Source: Mallotus nudiflorus (Eukaryota; Streptophyta; Magnoliopsida; Malpighiales; Euphorbiaceae). From it: a stretch of 64,000 nucleotides of DNA. Position numbers and translations under genes: made by a program. Shown here one piece after another: positions 12,850 through 24,935 of the stretch. The notes beneath the pieces were generated by a model. That model had not been told where the DNA came from. It searched no databases and saw only the letters and a program-made list of their open reading frames with translations. Location of the stretch: contig CANTUR010000002.1 of assembly GCA_947683625.1 (NCBI GenBank), positions 8,464,501-8,528,500 on the forward strand, read 5' to 3'. The number at the start of each line of letters is the position of its first letter. Positions within the stretch are counted from its first letter, which is position 1.

Positions 12850-13870
12850 TGAGTGATCACGAAGCTGAATCTTCTCATCAAAGTAATGGAAAACTAAGAG
12901 CTAAGGTCCAAGACCTGCTTAAGGATAGTGTTATGGTTAAAAATCCCCTAACCTAAACCAACATCACTTGACATTTCCTCTATGATCTTGATAAGGCCAA
13001 CTAGAAAAGCTTGTAACTATACAGAATGCTATACATCAAGACATTCCAGCATGTGTACCTCGACTATGAACTCTTAAATGCTATTGTGTCATTTTGGGAC
13101 CCTCAAGAGCATATATTCCAATTCAACACCATAGAACTATGCCCATTATACGAGGAATTTAGCTCCATAGCAGCGTAAATTCCCACTATGACTGAAGATG
13201 TAGTCCTCACTAGCCAAGATATCAAGTACTTAGGACTTAGAGATGCTTTTCCTGATCTAATCTTACAAAAGCTTGACAAATTAGTCATCGAGTGTAAATA
13301 ATTGCTTCCCATACAAGTCCTAGCTGCTTGCACCACCAAGAAGACTGGTGCCTTAATTTGGGCATGCCTCATTGCGTGTTACCTATTTATGCAATATTTC
13401 ACCCTCTCGAATGATGGGCTAGGAGATTATAGGATACTCTAGATCATCAAAGGAATAGAATGTGGAATGACTCTTTTCTCATGATTTTAGCAGAACCCAT
13501 TCAAGGTTTAGGTGACCTCAAAAATAGGAAAAGTCTGAACTTCACAAAGAGCCCCCTATTGCTTCAAATATGGTTGCAAGAAAAGATAAGTCTGCTCAAT
13601 AAACCTATAGGTAATTGGATGAGATACCAACCTAGGAATCACCTAGAGAGACACTATAAGGATGTTCATGGGTGCTTAACCCACATCACAACCTAAGAAT
13701 GGGTCAAATGCATGAAGGATACACTAGAATACTAAGTGAGTTGGATGTGTCCATGGTGGAAGCTAGAAGACTCTCTGCACATATATCAACTATGTGCTAA
13801 TCTTAAGATTCAGGTCATGCACCTATTACTATCTAGCACTAGTAAAGAGATAGTTTGGTGAGAAACAACA
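12850..13870 (+). pseudogene. ORF1 of the Tat/Ogre-like element, DUF7745-like
   Basis: The frame opens at a Met at 12850 (MSDHEAESSHQSNGKL...) and continues with changes of frame to about 13860. Landmarks are VSFWDPQEHIFQFNTIELCP followed by LYEEF (about 13084-13160), a long hydrophobic stretch ALIWACLIACYLF (near 13350), ILAEPIQGLGDL (13485-13520), LLLQIWLQEK (about 13555-13590) and SWMCPWW (about 13738). This order (FWDP...F.F...EL.P..EE, a hydrophobic region, an ILAET-like motif, a Q..W.. motif, a PW motif) matches the DUF7745 proteins encoded before gag in Ogre/Tat elements. Their biochemical role is unknown. At least four stops and frameshifts make it a pseudogene. The placement upstream of pol supports the assignment. 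Confidence 0.6.
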
Positions 13871-14089
13871 ATTACCTTATGAGCTTACTGACAGCAAGAT
13901 ACAATAAAGGTTTATAGATCACTTTAGATGACATAGGGGAAGAGAATCATCCACCATTTTACTACTAGTAGTTGGGACAATGTTACTAATAAGAAAAACA
14001 AATAATAGGTGTTCTAAAGACAGAACCATTTCCATATTCAGTGGATCATTTAACATTAGCATGGAACCTGAACCATGCATTCTATATAT

Positions 14090-15470
14090 TTTCAAAGGTG
14101 TTACCCCTTAAGAGAGGAGAGAAATTGAAAAAATATTAAAAAAATTCAAAAGTATTTGCCTGGATATATAATGATATGCATGGTATTGATAGAGACATTA
14201 CTCAACACTTCATTTATACTAAAGATGGGTGCAAACCAATAAAGCAAAAACTGAGAAGGCTCAAACCAGAATGGACCCAACTAGTAAAAGAAGACATTGA
14301 GAAACATATCAAGGAAAACTTTCTAAAGGTAGTAGACTATCCAAAATGGTTAGCAAATGTGGTGCTAGTATTGAAGAAAGATGGAAGGGTTAGAATCTAC
14401 ATCAATTACAGAGATCTGAATAAGGCCTGCCCAGAAGATGATTTCCTATTACCTCATATAGACATATTGGTTGATAGTGCTGCCACATGTGCAATGTACT
14501 CCTTCATGGATGGATTCTCTAGGTACAATAAGATCCTAATTGCCATCATCGACAAAGCAAAGATAACTTTCATTGTAGAATAGGGTACTTATTACTAGAG
14601 AGTAATGCCTTTTGGTTTAAAGAATGCAAGATCAACTTATTAGAGAATGACAACTATAATGTTCCATGACATGATACACAAAGAAGTGGAAGTGTACATT
14701 GATGATATGATGGTCAAGTAAAAAACTAGGGAGGAACACCCGTTCGATTTAGAAAAATTCCTCAAAAGATTTAAAAAGTACAACCTCAGATTTAATATAA
14801 AGAAATGCATATTTGGGGTCACTTCAAGAAAGATGCTAGCATATGTTATCAGTCAAAATAGGATTGAAATGGATCCAAATAAAGCAAAACTAGTTAGAGA
14901 GATGCCAGTGCCAAAAACTAAAAAAATTAGAAGGTTTCTAAGGAAACTGTAATTCATTAATAGATTCATCACCAATTGACGGCTATGTGTGAACCAATCT
15001 TTAAGTTACTAAAAAAGGACCAATCAATTGAGTAGAATGAGAAGTGTCAATTAGCATTCAACAAGATCAGAAAATACCTAGCTAACCCACTAGTTATGAA
15101 ACCACCTAAACCAAGGATACGTTTAACTCTGTATCTGGCCATCAAAGGAAATGCAATCGGTGCAATGTTAGCCCAAGAGGGAGAAACAAAAGTAGAATAT
15201 GTAGTCTACTACTTAAGTAAGAAGATGTTACCGTACAAAGAAAAGTACAAGCAAGTCAAAAAGATATGTTTGGCAATGGTATGGCAATGAAGAAACTTAG
15301 ACATTACTTTCAATCCTAAAAAATTCAAGGTATGTCTAAAATGGATCCAATGAAGTACCTCTATAAAGCTGCCTCCCTAGTGAGAAAACTTGCTAAGTGG
15401 CATGTGCTACTGATAGAATCTGATGTGCAATACCTGACTAAGAAGGTAGTAAGCAGTGGTTGAATTTCTA
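14090..15470 (+). pseudogene. Reverse transcriptase and RNase H of the Tat/Ogre-like element
   Basis: The longest open piece is 14176-14583. Landmarks in order are VLKKDGRVRIYINYRDLNKA (about 14362-14421), SFMDGFSRYNKI, VMPFGLKNARSTY (14603-14641) and the catalytic YIDD in VEVYIDDMMVK (about 14688-14720). The connection region follows, with AKLVREMPVPKTKKIRRFL (14887-14943), then a classical RNase H part with RIRLTLYLAIKGNAIGAMLA (from 15116) and VVYYLSKKMLPYKEKY. Stops in the followed frame are almost all TAG (for example 14581 and 14596). The enzyme would copy the element RNA into DNA in a cytoplasmic particle; this copy cannot. Confidence 0.85.
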
Positions 15471-15539
15471 GCTCTCAACCCTATTCCAGATTCAAAAGAA
15501 ATCTAACTAGACTTCTTAGACAAATTCAGTTCAGTTATC

Positions 15540-15960
15540 GAGATTTAAGGATGGTAGATGTATTTTGACGGAGCAGTTAATTAGTTCGGCATAGGAGCCG
15601 ATGTCATATTACAATCTCCAAAAGGTGAAGTGGTACTAATTGCCAAAAAACTCGAGTTCAAAGTCAAAAAAAATTAAGTAGAATATGAGGCATGCACACT
15701 TAGAATAGAAGCACTGATAGCCCTAGATGTTACATAAGTTAAAATCTTTGGAGATTCCACATTAGTAATCAATCAAACCACAGAGGAGTGGGAATTGAAA
15801 GAGTAGCACTTAAAACCTTACCTGAATCACTTGAAGTTGCTCACCATGTCCTTTTAAAAATGTAGATTCATTCATCTGCTAAGGAACCACAATCAGATGG
15901 TAGATGCACTTACTTCCCTAGCATTAGTGTGGGAAGCACCATCCAATACATCCATAAAGC
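15540..15960 (+). pseudogene. Second (archaeal-type) RNase H domain, Tat lineage
   Basis: After the first RNase H the frame reads WMYFDGAVN, stop, FGIGADVILQSPKGEVVLIA, then VEYEACTLRIEALIAL, IFGDSTLVINQ and QMVDALTSLA. The D (FDGA), E (EYEA), D (FGDS) and final D (VDALT) are the four acidic residues expected of an RNase H active site, and all can be seen. A second RNase H of this type placed between RNase H and integrase is diagnostic of the Tat lineage. TAG/TAA stops near 15580, 15676 and 15735 inactivate it. Confidence 0.75.
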
Positions 15961-16199
15961 CTTTAATCCTACTCAGATCGGGATAACCTTGTCATAAGAA
16001 CTATAGAATAGTAGAAATAGAAATAGCTAAAAAACCTTAGTTCTATAACATCTAGAGATATCTGAAGAAATAAGCCTATCCAGATCAAGCAAGTGAAAAA
16101 GATAATGTAGCAACTTGATGATTAGCATTAAAATTCACATCACACCAAGGTGTGTTATATAGAAGAACTTTAGATGGGTTACAACTCTGATGTTGAGAT

Positions 16200-17280
16200 G
16201 AAACTAAGGCTATAAGAGTAATAAAAGAGGTACACAAAGTTGCTTGTGGTCCATATATGAATGGAGCAATCCTAGCTAAGAAGATAATCAGAAAAGGGTT
16301 CTTCTGGATGATGATAATGAAAGGCTATATTAAATTTATGAGGGAATGCCACAAATGTCAAATCCATGGGAATGTTGGTCATTTTCCCGTAAACAAGTTA
16401 CATTACAAATCCTCTCCATGGCCCTTCTCAGTATGGGGACTAGATATAATTGGAGAAATCCACCTACCAGCCTCAAATGGACATAGGTTCATCTTTATAG
16501 TAGTGAATTACTTCACAAAGTGGGTCGAAGCAGAATCATTACAAGGATAGGAGCCGAGCAAGTGGCTAAGTTCATCAAAAGAAATTTGTTATATAAATAT
16601 AGGATCCCCTATCACATCATCTCTGACAATAGTGTTCAATTCCAATAGGAAGTTAGAGAACTACTAAGGAGTTATAAGGTGGAACATTATAAATCTTCTC
16701 CTTACCGAACATAAGCAATAGGGCTGTCAAAGCTATAAATAAGAACATCAAGAAGATTTTATCAAAGATGACTTAGACTTACCAAGACTAGGTAGACAGA
16801 TTGACATATGCCTTATAGGCATACCAAACAATAGTCAAAACCTTAATAAGAGCAACTCCTTTCTCACTAGTATATGGATCAGAAGCAGTAATTTCAGTCA
16901 AAATAGAAATCAAGTCTCTTCAGGTAGCAATCAAATTTGAATTGCTAGAAGTACAACGGGATCAAAAAAGGCACAATAATCTTATTTTCTTGGATAGTTA
17001 AAAGCTTAAGGCTCTATACTATACACAATTGTATTAAGCTCAGCTAGTTAAAACCTTCAACAGAAAGGTGAAACACAAAAGTGTGAAAGTAAGAGACTGG
17101 GCATTAAAGCAAGTAAGGTAGAATGTTCCAAACCCTAGAGGGAAATTCAGACCAAACTATGAAGGCCCGTACTTGGTCAAACATGTCTTATCGAAAGGAG
17201 CAGTCAAGCTAATAGATTCTAAAGGTAATGAATTCTTTGAACTTGTTAACGCATACCACTTAAAGAAGTACTACGTCTAG
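16200..17280 (+). pseudogene. Integrase of the Tat/Ogre-like element
   Basis: The zinc-binding part reads EVHKVACGPYMNGAILAKKI followed by ECHKCQIHG (16229-16370). The C-x2-C pair is present, but the second histidine position (GPHMNG in relatives) is Tyr. The catalytic core begins WPFSVWGLDIIGEIHLPASN (from about 16421) with the first Asp, then FIFIVVNYFTKWVEAE. Later pieces are in shifted frames. The C-terminal end is clear: GKFRPNYEGPYLVKHVLSKG (17140-17199) and FFELVNAYHLKKYYV before a TAG at 17278. The enzyme would insert the DNA copy into the genome. This one is broken by frameshifts in the core. Confidence 0.8.
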
Positions 17281-17887
17281 GATAAAAAAATCGCTGATTT
17301 GAAAACCTAAAAATGGTTACTCAGGCAAAAATTAAGGACTTTTCGCTAGGTTGAAAACCCCGCATGGGCAAATTAGGTAAAAGTGAGGGAAAGAGAGAAA
17401 ATACTTAACTAAAAAACCTAAGAAGGCTAGTTAGGAATAAGGGTAACCTCAAATTCAAAATTTATATGAATGCATCTGTGCTTTTCTTAAATGATTTTAG
17501 TGAAATGAGAATAATTGCCAATTTATGCAAAATGTTTTTGAAAAAAGTGTAACACATTTTATCATCGTGCATTGCATTAAACATGCTTTGCATTTTCTTT
17601 GATTACATGGCCATAGTTCACGATAAGGCATGCACTCTCACTCCGACTCGTGGCTAGCATAGAGATGTTCAGCTTGCATTATATGAAAATTACATATCAT
17701 ACACATATACATAAAATATGTGCATAAATAAACAGGTATAATAAAAAGGCATACCCTTTGATTGATCGTAAACTCCTTAAAGTTTTGCTACACACTCCCT
17801 GTAATAGTTAAGCACTAGTTGTCAAATAGGCAAAATAAAGTAAAATAAACCACGAATATGGGAAGCGTTAGGAGGGATAACATCTGA

Positions 17888-19510
17888 TTAAGGAAAGCCA
17901 GGATAAGGCAAATTAAGATATATTCCTCCACCAAAAATTTCCATCCTAGATGAAACCAAGGATGACCTAACCACAAAGTCCCTAAGAATAATACCACTAA
18001 ATGCCACGCCACTAGCATGGGCAGTCACCTTAGTACGAAATGTTCCCTTAAGATCTCTTTCAATAAGATCCTCATCGCCACAAGTAAGTCTCCATAACCA
18101 TGTCAATAATAGCTTATTACTAACAAAGTGTGTTACATGCTTGTACAAAATAGGAATAAAAGCCTACCAAATTAGAAAAAGTAACTCTTGATGATCCGCG
18201 CGATGGCCCAGCCCTCAAATTTGAAAGAAGAGCCCCATCTGCCTGAGGAGGTAGAGGCAGAGGAAAGGTATTGCCAACTATAACATCAATCAACTATAGG
18301 ATCAACACATCGGCATAAAAAGACGCTGCAACCTCTAGGATGCTCTCTGAAGGATATCCTATCATGGTAATAGCAAGCTCGTCCACACAAAACTCATGAC
18401 TCTAAAATATGTCACTAAGAGGAGGAGAGTAGGGACTCTTCTTACAAATGGACCATCTCACCAATTATGGACTCACTCACCTAGATACCACACCTTACCA
18501 ATAAGGCTAGGGAGCAATACTCGTCTCTTTATCAGTTGCCATGTTGTCATTATCTTTGCAGACCAATTTGACCTCAACGCCTACCAGTAAAGGAGAATCT
18601 ACTTAAAAAGGAAAAAGTGGATAAAGAATCTTTAGAAAATGAAATAGCTAATATGGCAAGAATCAAGCATACCTGCCCAGGGGACATTGTACCCATATTG
18701 TCACGAGGCTCTACGCAATCCTTAATTAAATCAATAGTCTTCCTAATCCAATGAGAATAACAAGGAAAACCATCTTCCAAGAGATGCGCGATCATTGAAT
18801 GAGGGAGAACCCTAAACTCATAAACCCAGATCTATCAAAATTAGAACTCAAAAAATTAGTAGAAAATAAATAGCAAAATAATAGATACAAGAACTCTTAC
18901 TCACATCTAATATGAATAAGCATTCGCAAATCTTTGAGCCACCTTGACATGTTGTATCCAGACCCGAAGACATGTAGGCAAAAGCATCAATACTCCAACA
19001 ATACCTCAATAAGCTATTTACATCTTTTAGGACAAGCAACAATTGCATGCTACTTGTACCCAAAGGATTCAAGAAGATGAAAACACTCAACAAGTAAAAT
19101 AAGAAGCAATAAGCTAGCTGCTCCACTAAAACAAGATCAACATCATGCATCAATTGTATGGTAGAGACAAACCTGGTGTAATGAGTGAGGTACGAACAAC
19201 CAAACTTTATAGGGGTAGGCACCCCAAGCAACTCCATGGTAAGGTGCCTCCTCACCACCGCAGAATAACACTTATCCTCACTGAAAGGAAGATGCTCCCC
19301 AGAAAAGCTTAAGCTTGTGATAATAATAAAGTCTAAAGGAGTGATGGTCATCTCTCAAATAGGCAAGTGAACAGTATGCATTATGTCCATCCACCACTCA
19401 ATCAATGCATATATAGAAATATAACTTGACACATACGAGTCATAAGAAGGTGTAGTAATAATCTCATCAAAACTCTTTCCTGCAATCATTTGCTCCACAT
19501 ATAATGGAAG
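17888..19510 (-). pseudogene. Antisense ORF with plant mobile domain (PMD)
   Basis: On the minus strand, opposite to pol, the frame runs ALIEWWMDIMHTVHLPI, stop, EMTITPLDFIIITSLSFSG (about 19440-19290), then LLGVPTPIKFGCSYLTHYTR and VLVEQLAYCFLFYLLSVFIF. A further segment reads WVYEFRVLPHSMIAHLLEDG (18823-18764), and a terminal part ends with YLNLPYPGFP (about 17890-17920). The W....HTFHLP.GEMTITL.D motif, the hydrophobic middle and the W.YE..P motif are typical of the plant mobile domain (PF10536, also called aminotransferase-like), a domain found in transposons and domesticated genes. Extra antisense ORFs between integrase and the 3' LTR are known in the Tat lineage. Stops and gaps between segments show it is degenerate; introns cannot be excluded. 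Confidence 0.65.
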
Positions 19511-20780
19511 ACCCTAATAGTATGTGCTGATGCTATTAAAACTATCAAGCAATATAGTAACAGACCTACAAGGCTACAAATAACAACTATGCTATTACAA
19601 ATCTACAAAATTACTAAAATACTAACACATCTTTCTCTTTATCATTTAACAGGATCAAAATATTAATAAAAGCAAAAAAAAAAAGATGCATCACGATAAG
19701 CATTAACAAATAATCACAATCAGAACTAATAATAAAGTAAGAGCTATCATCTATCAGCACTCATAATAAAACTATATTTTAATAGATAGTTACATTAAGC
19801 ATTATAGAATTACAAATTATGACTACAACAGCCTTAATTAAAAATACAGCAAAAGCTAACAAATAGCAAGGTAGCCTAAATAGTTAAATAACTTCAAGAA
19901 AGATAGGGGATAAAGGAAGACTTACTTAGTGATGATAATGAACCTAAGTGCGAGTCTTCAAACTGTAAACCATAGGGATCAGATCTCCTTGAGAAAGCCT
20001 AGATGGTTAAGAACCCTGAGCACCATTAGCATTGGTCCCGCAGTGGAAGTCCCAACTATAATAGCCTCTGTGAAGTCAACCTTGACATCCAAAAAGATAT
20101 CCTTCAAACCCTGAGGAATGTTGGGGAACTCTATCTTATGTAGAGAAAAATAAAAGTTTAGAAGCAAAAACAGAGCAAAAAACTCTCGAAACTAAAAAAG
20201 GGTTAAGAAAAGATGAAAAACACTCAAAGAAGACTGGAATAAGCTTCCCCAAACCTTAGGAACATCTGTCTTAAATGGACTAAAGAGGGAAAGGCACGTG
20301 GCCATGCATAAGGTGCATGATCACTCACTTAGCATGTGACCAACGTGCTCCTATACAGTTACACGAGCACCCTAAGACTTTGCACACTCATTTCTCTAGT
20401 CCTAAACCTCCATTTAAGCATAAGACATGCACTGAGCTCACATAAAAGTACATTGATATGGACTACATCTATCTAAAGACATTGTACGCAGCCTTACCAT
20501 TTTCAAGAACTCAACACCTCATGAAAGAAGAAAAATAGGGAAGAATCACTGAAAGGATATCCTGCTTAAAATCATCAAAATAACATCCATAACATGACAA
20601 GTGAAGACATCATCATTACTGCATCATCACTATATCATCATCGACCAAAGAGAGAAGGACTGGGAACCAATAAAATTCAAAAGTTATCACCATAAATCAA
20701 GATCTAGAAGCACCAACAACTACATAAAGGAGGTAGAAAGAACACATTGCATCAATTATGATCACAACCAATCTATTTTC
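19511..20780 (-). other. Possible 5' part of the antisense PMD gene and spacer
   Basis: Mostly non-coding. A 62-codon minus-strand frame (19979-20167) contains STAGPMLMVLRVLNHLGFL and may belong to the N-terminal part of the antisense PMD gene, since hydrophobic segments of this kind precede the PMD motif in relatives. The rest (19520-19920 and 20170-20780) shows no domain. Confidence 0.3.
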
Positions 20781-20784
20781 CTGA

Positions 20785-21470
20785 CAACATAATAGGTTAT
20801 AGTGGCAGTATCTATTTTCCTAACACCCAAAAAGGTTATAATGGCAGTATTTATCCATTCACTTGACACCCAAAGAGGTTATAATGGTAGTATCCATTTG
20901 CGTGACACTCGAAGAGGTTATAGTGGCAGTATTTATCCATTCACTTGACACCCGAAGAGGTTATAGTGGCAGTATCCATTCGCTTGACACCCAAAGAGGT
21001 TATAGTGGCAATATCTATCTATTTACTTGACACTTGAAGAGGTTATAATGGCAGTATCTATCCATTCACCTGACACCCGAAGAGGTTATAATGGCATTAT
21101 CCATTCACCTAACACCCGAAGAGGTTATAGTGGCATTATCCATTCGCCTGACACTCAAAGAGGTTATAGTGGTAGAATCTATTTGTTCATTAACACTTGA
21201 AGAGGTTATAGTGGCAGTATCTATTCACCTAGAATGTTAGTATCTATTTGCCTATAATGGTAGTATCTTTTTGCCTATAATGGTAGCATCTATTTCACCA
21301 ATAATGGTAATATCTTTTTACTTATAGTGGTAGTATCTATTCACCTATAGCGGTAGTATCTTTTTACTAATAGTAGCAGTACCTATTTGCCTATAGTGGC
21401 AATATCTATTCACTAATAATGGCAGTATCTACTCGCTTGACACCTGAAGAGGTTATAATGGTAGTATCCT
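20785..21470 (+). repeat. 39/43-bp tandem array before the 3' LTR
   Basis: The word GAGGTTATAGTGGCAG recurs. Measured starts of GGTTAT are 20795, 20834, 20877, 20916, 20959, 20998, 21041, 21084, 21123, 21162 and 21204, giving steps of 39, 43, 39, 43, 39, 43, 43, 39, 39 and 42. The long form has CTATCCATTCACTTGACACC where the short form lacks four bases. From 21230 to 21420 it decays into shorter units of roughly 24 bp (CCTATAATGGTAGTATCT), then one last full unit at about 21430-21470. It is non-coding. Confidence 0.9.
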
Positions 21471-21587
21471 AACAATCGAATTATGAAAACACAACACTCA
21501 GGTAAGTACCTCTCTCCTTAAAAAATGATTTTTTGCATCTTTGCATTTGCTTCATGTGTATTGACACTAGCACTAGGTTACTGTGCA

Positions 21588-21610
21588 ATAGAAGCAAAGC
21601 AAGAGGCAAC
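21588..21610 (+). other. Purine-rich tract before the 3' LTR
   Basis: AGAAGCAAAGCAAGAGGCAAC immediately precedes the 3' LTR. It is in the position of the polypurine tract that primes plus-strand DNA synthesis, though C interruptions make it a weak match. Confidence 0.4.
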
Positions 21611-23558
21611 TATCATACCTCAAATTTAACTATCCCCAAAAAGGTTCAATGATGAAATGAATCTTTGAAAAGATTAGAGTTTGCTCATTTGTAACACCTC
21701 TAAAGTGTGCAACCCTAAAACTCTAAGCAATCCCACAAGTGTGTAAAATCAATCATTGTGCCATTAAGTTGTGCTCCAATCTTATGAAATATGACTTTTT
21801 GGAACAATAAGAGGCTTATTTCAAGAATCTTCTCTCAAAACATGCAGTTTGTTAAGCCGGTATTTATTTTATCAAATTGAGACCTAACTTCATAAAGAAG
21901 CAAAAATTGATTTTAACAAAACGGACTTCTAAAACACATCCAAAAGGCTTCAAAACCTTCAGAAGTGGTCCCAGAGCAGTCCAAAATGACCTAAGAATTA
22001 GCACGTGTTGCCATAAACACTCCTAGGTATCATGTGCCAAAATCAAAGCCAATTTAGACAAAATGGACTTTGGGAATGCATTTGGAAGACTCCAAAACCT
22101 TTAAAAGTGGTCCCATAATAGTCTAAAATAACTTAAGAATTAGCACGCATCATTTAGAAGTGTACATATACATCCATATATGTCACATGCTAAAATTAAA
22201 ACAAAATTAGGCAAAACAAACTCTGGAAATGCATCCAGAAGGCCCAAAAACCCTTAGAACCAACCTTAAAATAGCCTAAAAAGCCCCAAATTGAGTGCAT
22301 AATGTGTGAAAGTGGGTATAACTACACAGGACAACACGTGGCCATGCTCCAGTGCATGACTAGGTGCTCCATCCTTGGGAAGCACATGTGACCACACCTT
22401 TACCCTCTTCTTCTTCACATTTTGCATTATAAATAGGCATCTCCACACCCCATTTTGAGGGGGGAGCAAGAGGAAACACACACACTCAACAAATCTATCT
22501 GCTTGAAGGCACTAAAAACCCGTTTCTATATAGTTTTAGCTCTCCCACTTTATTTTTCTTAGGTTATTGAGTCTCCCATCCACCAAACCTAACCTCATCT
22601 TTGTCAAAACATGCTTCAAAGTTATACAAACTAGCATCATTCTACATGTCATTTTGAACCTCTTGATAAGGAAAGCTTGATAATCGCTTAAAGTTAAAGT
22701 TATAAAACCTACACAAGCTCAGTCGAATCTAAGGACCACACAATCATTTTAACATGTTTATTTTATTATACTACATTTTATTTTATTGTTACTGGCATTT
22801 ATAAATGTTATTGTGCTTGCATGATGAGACTGGCAATTTGTATACTATGTGAATAATTTAAACTCTACTTTTGCTCATCTCATGTCATCATTTTGCATCC
22901 TCTAGTTTCAAAATGTGAAATCAAACTATAAATATCAATAACATGAAAAGTTCATATTCCAAACTAGGGTCATTATGCTCACGGTCTACTGAGCATTGCC
23001 ATACATCCACTATATTGTCATCATATATCATTATAACATAAATAATCATTGCAATAGGCATGATTGTGTACATTTTGCTTACTCTTTCAAGTGATGAGTG
23101 TCCATTGCTTATCCTATTATTCATGTGATCAGGCAAGCTGTGTGCATAGTTGTTCTCACCTTATAGATTCATTATATCTAAGTAGATTTACTTTTATGCA
23201 ATCCTTTTTTCTTTTATATGTAGTTTTTCAGGAAAGCGATGTAATAATAGTATTTGGTGTACTCTGTTAATGCTATACAAACTGTCATTATCGAAACTAG
23301 GGTGTTGCAGTAGCTATACACTGAATATCATATAATGAGAAATAGTAAAAAAGTATATGCAATCCCCTGAACCCAAAAAACTCTATTAGGGGCATTACTT
23401 GTCTAGTGACCCATGTTGTCCCTTCTCTTTTCTTGATTTTCTAAAAATGAGGTGGCAACTCCATAAATTAAAAAAAAACAACTTGTCCCTCCCGAGACCA
23501 ATCATTTTTCCTTATTTGATAAAGTTTCTATGTCCCTCATAATCCTACCGGTTGTTCA
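21611..23558 (+). repeat. 3' LTR of the Tat/Ogre-like element
   Basis: Colinear with 9469-11491: TATCATACCTCAAATTTAAC at the start, TATAAATAGG at 22428-22437, and CCGGTTGTTCA at the end. In the first 145 bp I count about 22 differences from the 5' copy, close to 15%, many of them C/T or G/A. Confidence 0.85.
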
Positions 23559-24597
23559 CGCTTATAGTTACCATGCAACGAATAATTTGTTACACTAGAT
23601 TGTCTTAAAATAGATCCTCAATGGATAACATCCAATAATAGAAGAATGACACAATTTTAGTTTTAAACACTATTTAAGCACCTTCAAAGGTTCTTTTGAC
23701 AGAAAGAACTGCAAAACACATGTTTCAGTAGAAAATTTTAGTTCTTTTATATTCAATTAGAGAAATTCATGACCAAATTCATTCTTAATATATATTGCCT
23801 AAGCCATTTAGACATCTATTTTAGCTGGTGCTAAATTTTAACTTGGTAATCTAGCATTTAATATTTTGTGTTTCTACTTAATAACATATAAAGAAAGTCA
23901 TTTCATTAGCTCAAGAAATTGAGAAGCAAATTCAAACTCTTACATAATAACAAAGACTACTTCAAAGTTAAAATCTTGAATTCTTAAATAAAATCTTTAT
24001 AGTGAATAAATAAAATTTGTTTATGGAAAAAAAAGAGATAAAGGTACCCGATAGGAACCTCTTGTGCTTGTTCTTAGTTATGGTAGTAGGTAAAAACAAA
24101 CCTAGCTGCCATCAACCTTTACAAGTTATTTTCTTAACATTGAAAGGCCCAATTTCATCAATCAAATATAAAAGATATACCTTCAATCCAATAGATGCAT
24201 CTCTGTCACTTGCTTTCTCATTTCCATGTTCATTTTCTAAATCCAATTTGGTGCCACTACCATTTATCTTCAAATAAGCTACAAATCAATAAATTTTCTT
24301 GCTCTACTCTAAAACCTTATTTTATTGCTCGATCCATGTCATCTAGCAAAGATTCATCTCTCCATATAAATCCATCCAGCAATGAAGTTTCTCATGCATT
24401 CCAATTCTTTAAAGTCTATAAAGATAGTCATTTCCAAATGTTCAATCAAATTGATAAAATTCCTCCCTTTAATGACTTAGTTATAATAGCTAAGTCCAAG
24501 GATGTTCTCATCTCCTTCGCCTCTTTATTTTGATTATTCTCTATGGAGCCTTTACTTTTCGCCCGTGCTAATTTGTTTGCCTGTAAACTTTTAATGA

Positions 24598-24666
24598 TTA
24601 AAAAGGATGGTCCCTGTGGTAATGATGATGGTTAAAGAGGATGGTCCCTGTGGTGACGATGATGGT
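24598..24666 (+). repeat. 34-bp tandem duplication
   Basis: Two copies of AAAGGATGGTCCCTGTGGT..GATGATGGT are spaced 34 bp apart (GGATGGTCCCTG at 24605 and 24639). The second copy has AGAGG for AAAGG and GACGAT for AATGAT. Confidence 0.8.
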
Positions 24667-24935
24667 GACAGTGTTGAGAACAATGGCTAAAGTATGTAAG
24701 CCAAAAATGAAAAGTTAAAAACATGAAAAATTCCAATGATCTATTATTGAAAGATAAAAAAAATACATGCTAAAAAAGAAAAGAAGAGTCAAAATAGGCT
24801 CATTAGTGATATTATCTCTATTGAAAAACTATATATAACAAGCGAAAAAAATTATAATTTTTTTTTATAATTGGCGCAAATTTTATAATTGTATAAATAA
24901 ATTAAAAGGTAAAGAGTGCTTATAAAAACAATTGA

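Larger units (their letters stand above)
9469..23558 (+). mobile_element. Ty3-gypsy retrotransposon, Tat/Ogre-like, 14 kb, degenerate
   Basis: Two colinear LTRs of about 2.0 kb (9469-11491 and 21611-23558) enclose, in order: a primer site resembling the 3' end of tRNA-Arg; a 1.2-kb leader; a sense ORF with DUF7745-type motifs; RT; RNase H; a second RNase H; integrase; an antisense plant-mobile-domain ORF; a 39/43-bp tandem array; and a purine-rich tract. Dual RNase H, long LTRs, an extra ORF before pol and an Arg-type primer site are hallmarks of the Tat lineage and Ogre relatives. Gag and protease are not recognisable between the first ORF and RT, so this copy is probably internally deleted. 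Stops and frameshifts occur throughout, and LTR divergence is near 15% where I compared it, so it is old. No target-site duplication was found: the flanks are TTTAT and CGCTT. Confidence 0.85.

Noticed and set aside
15640..15665. tRNA B-box-like ACTCGAGTTCAAAG
   Set aside because: It lies inside the second RNase H coding sequence and has no matching A box or cloverleaf.
20785..21470. CRISPR-like regular array
   Set aside because: The units are contiguous degenerate tandem repeats without unique spacers, in a plant retroelement.
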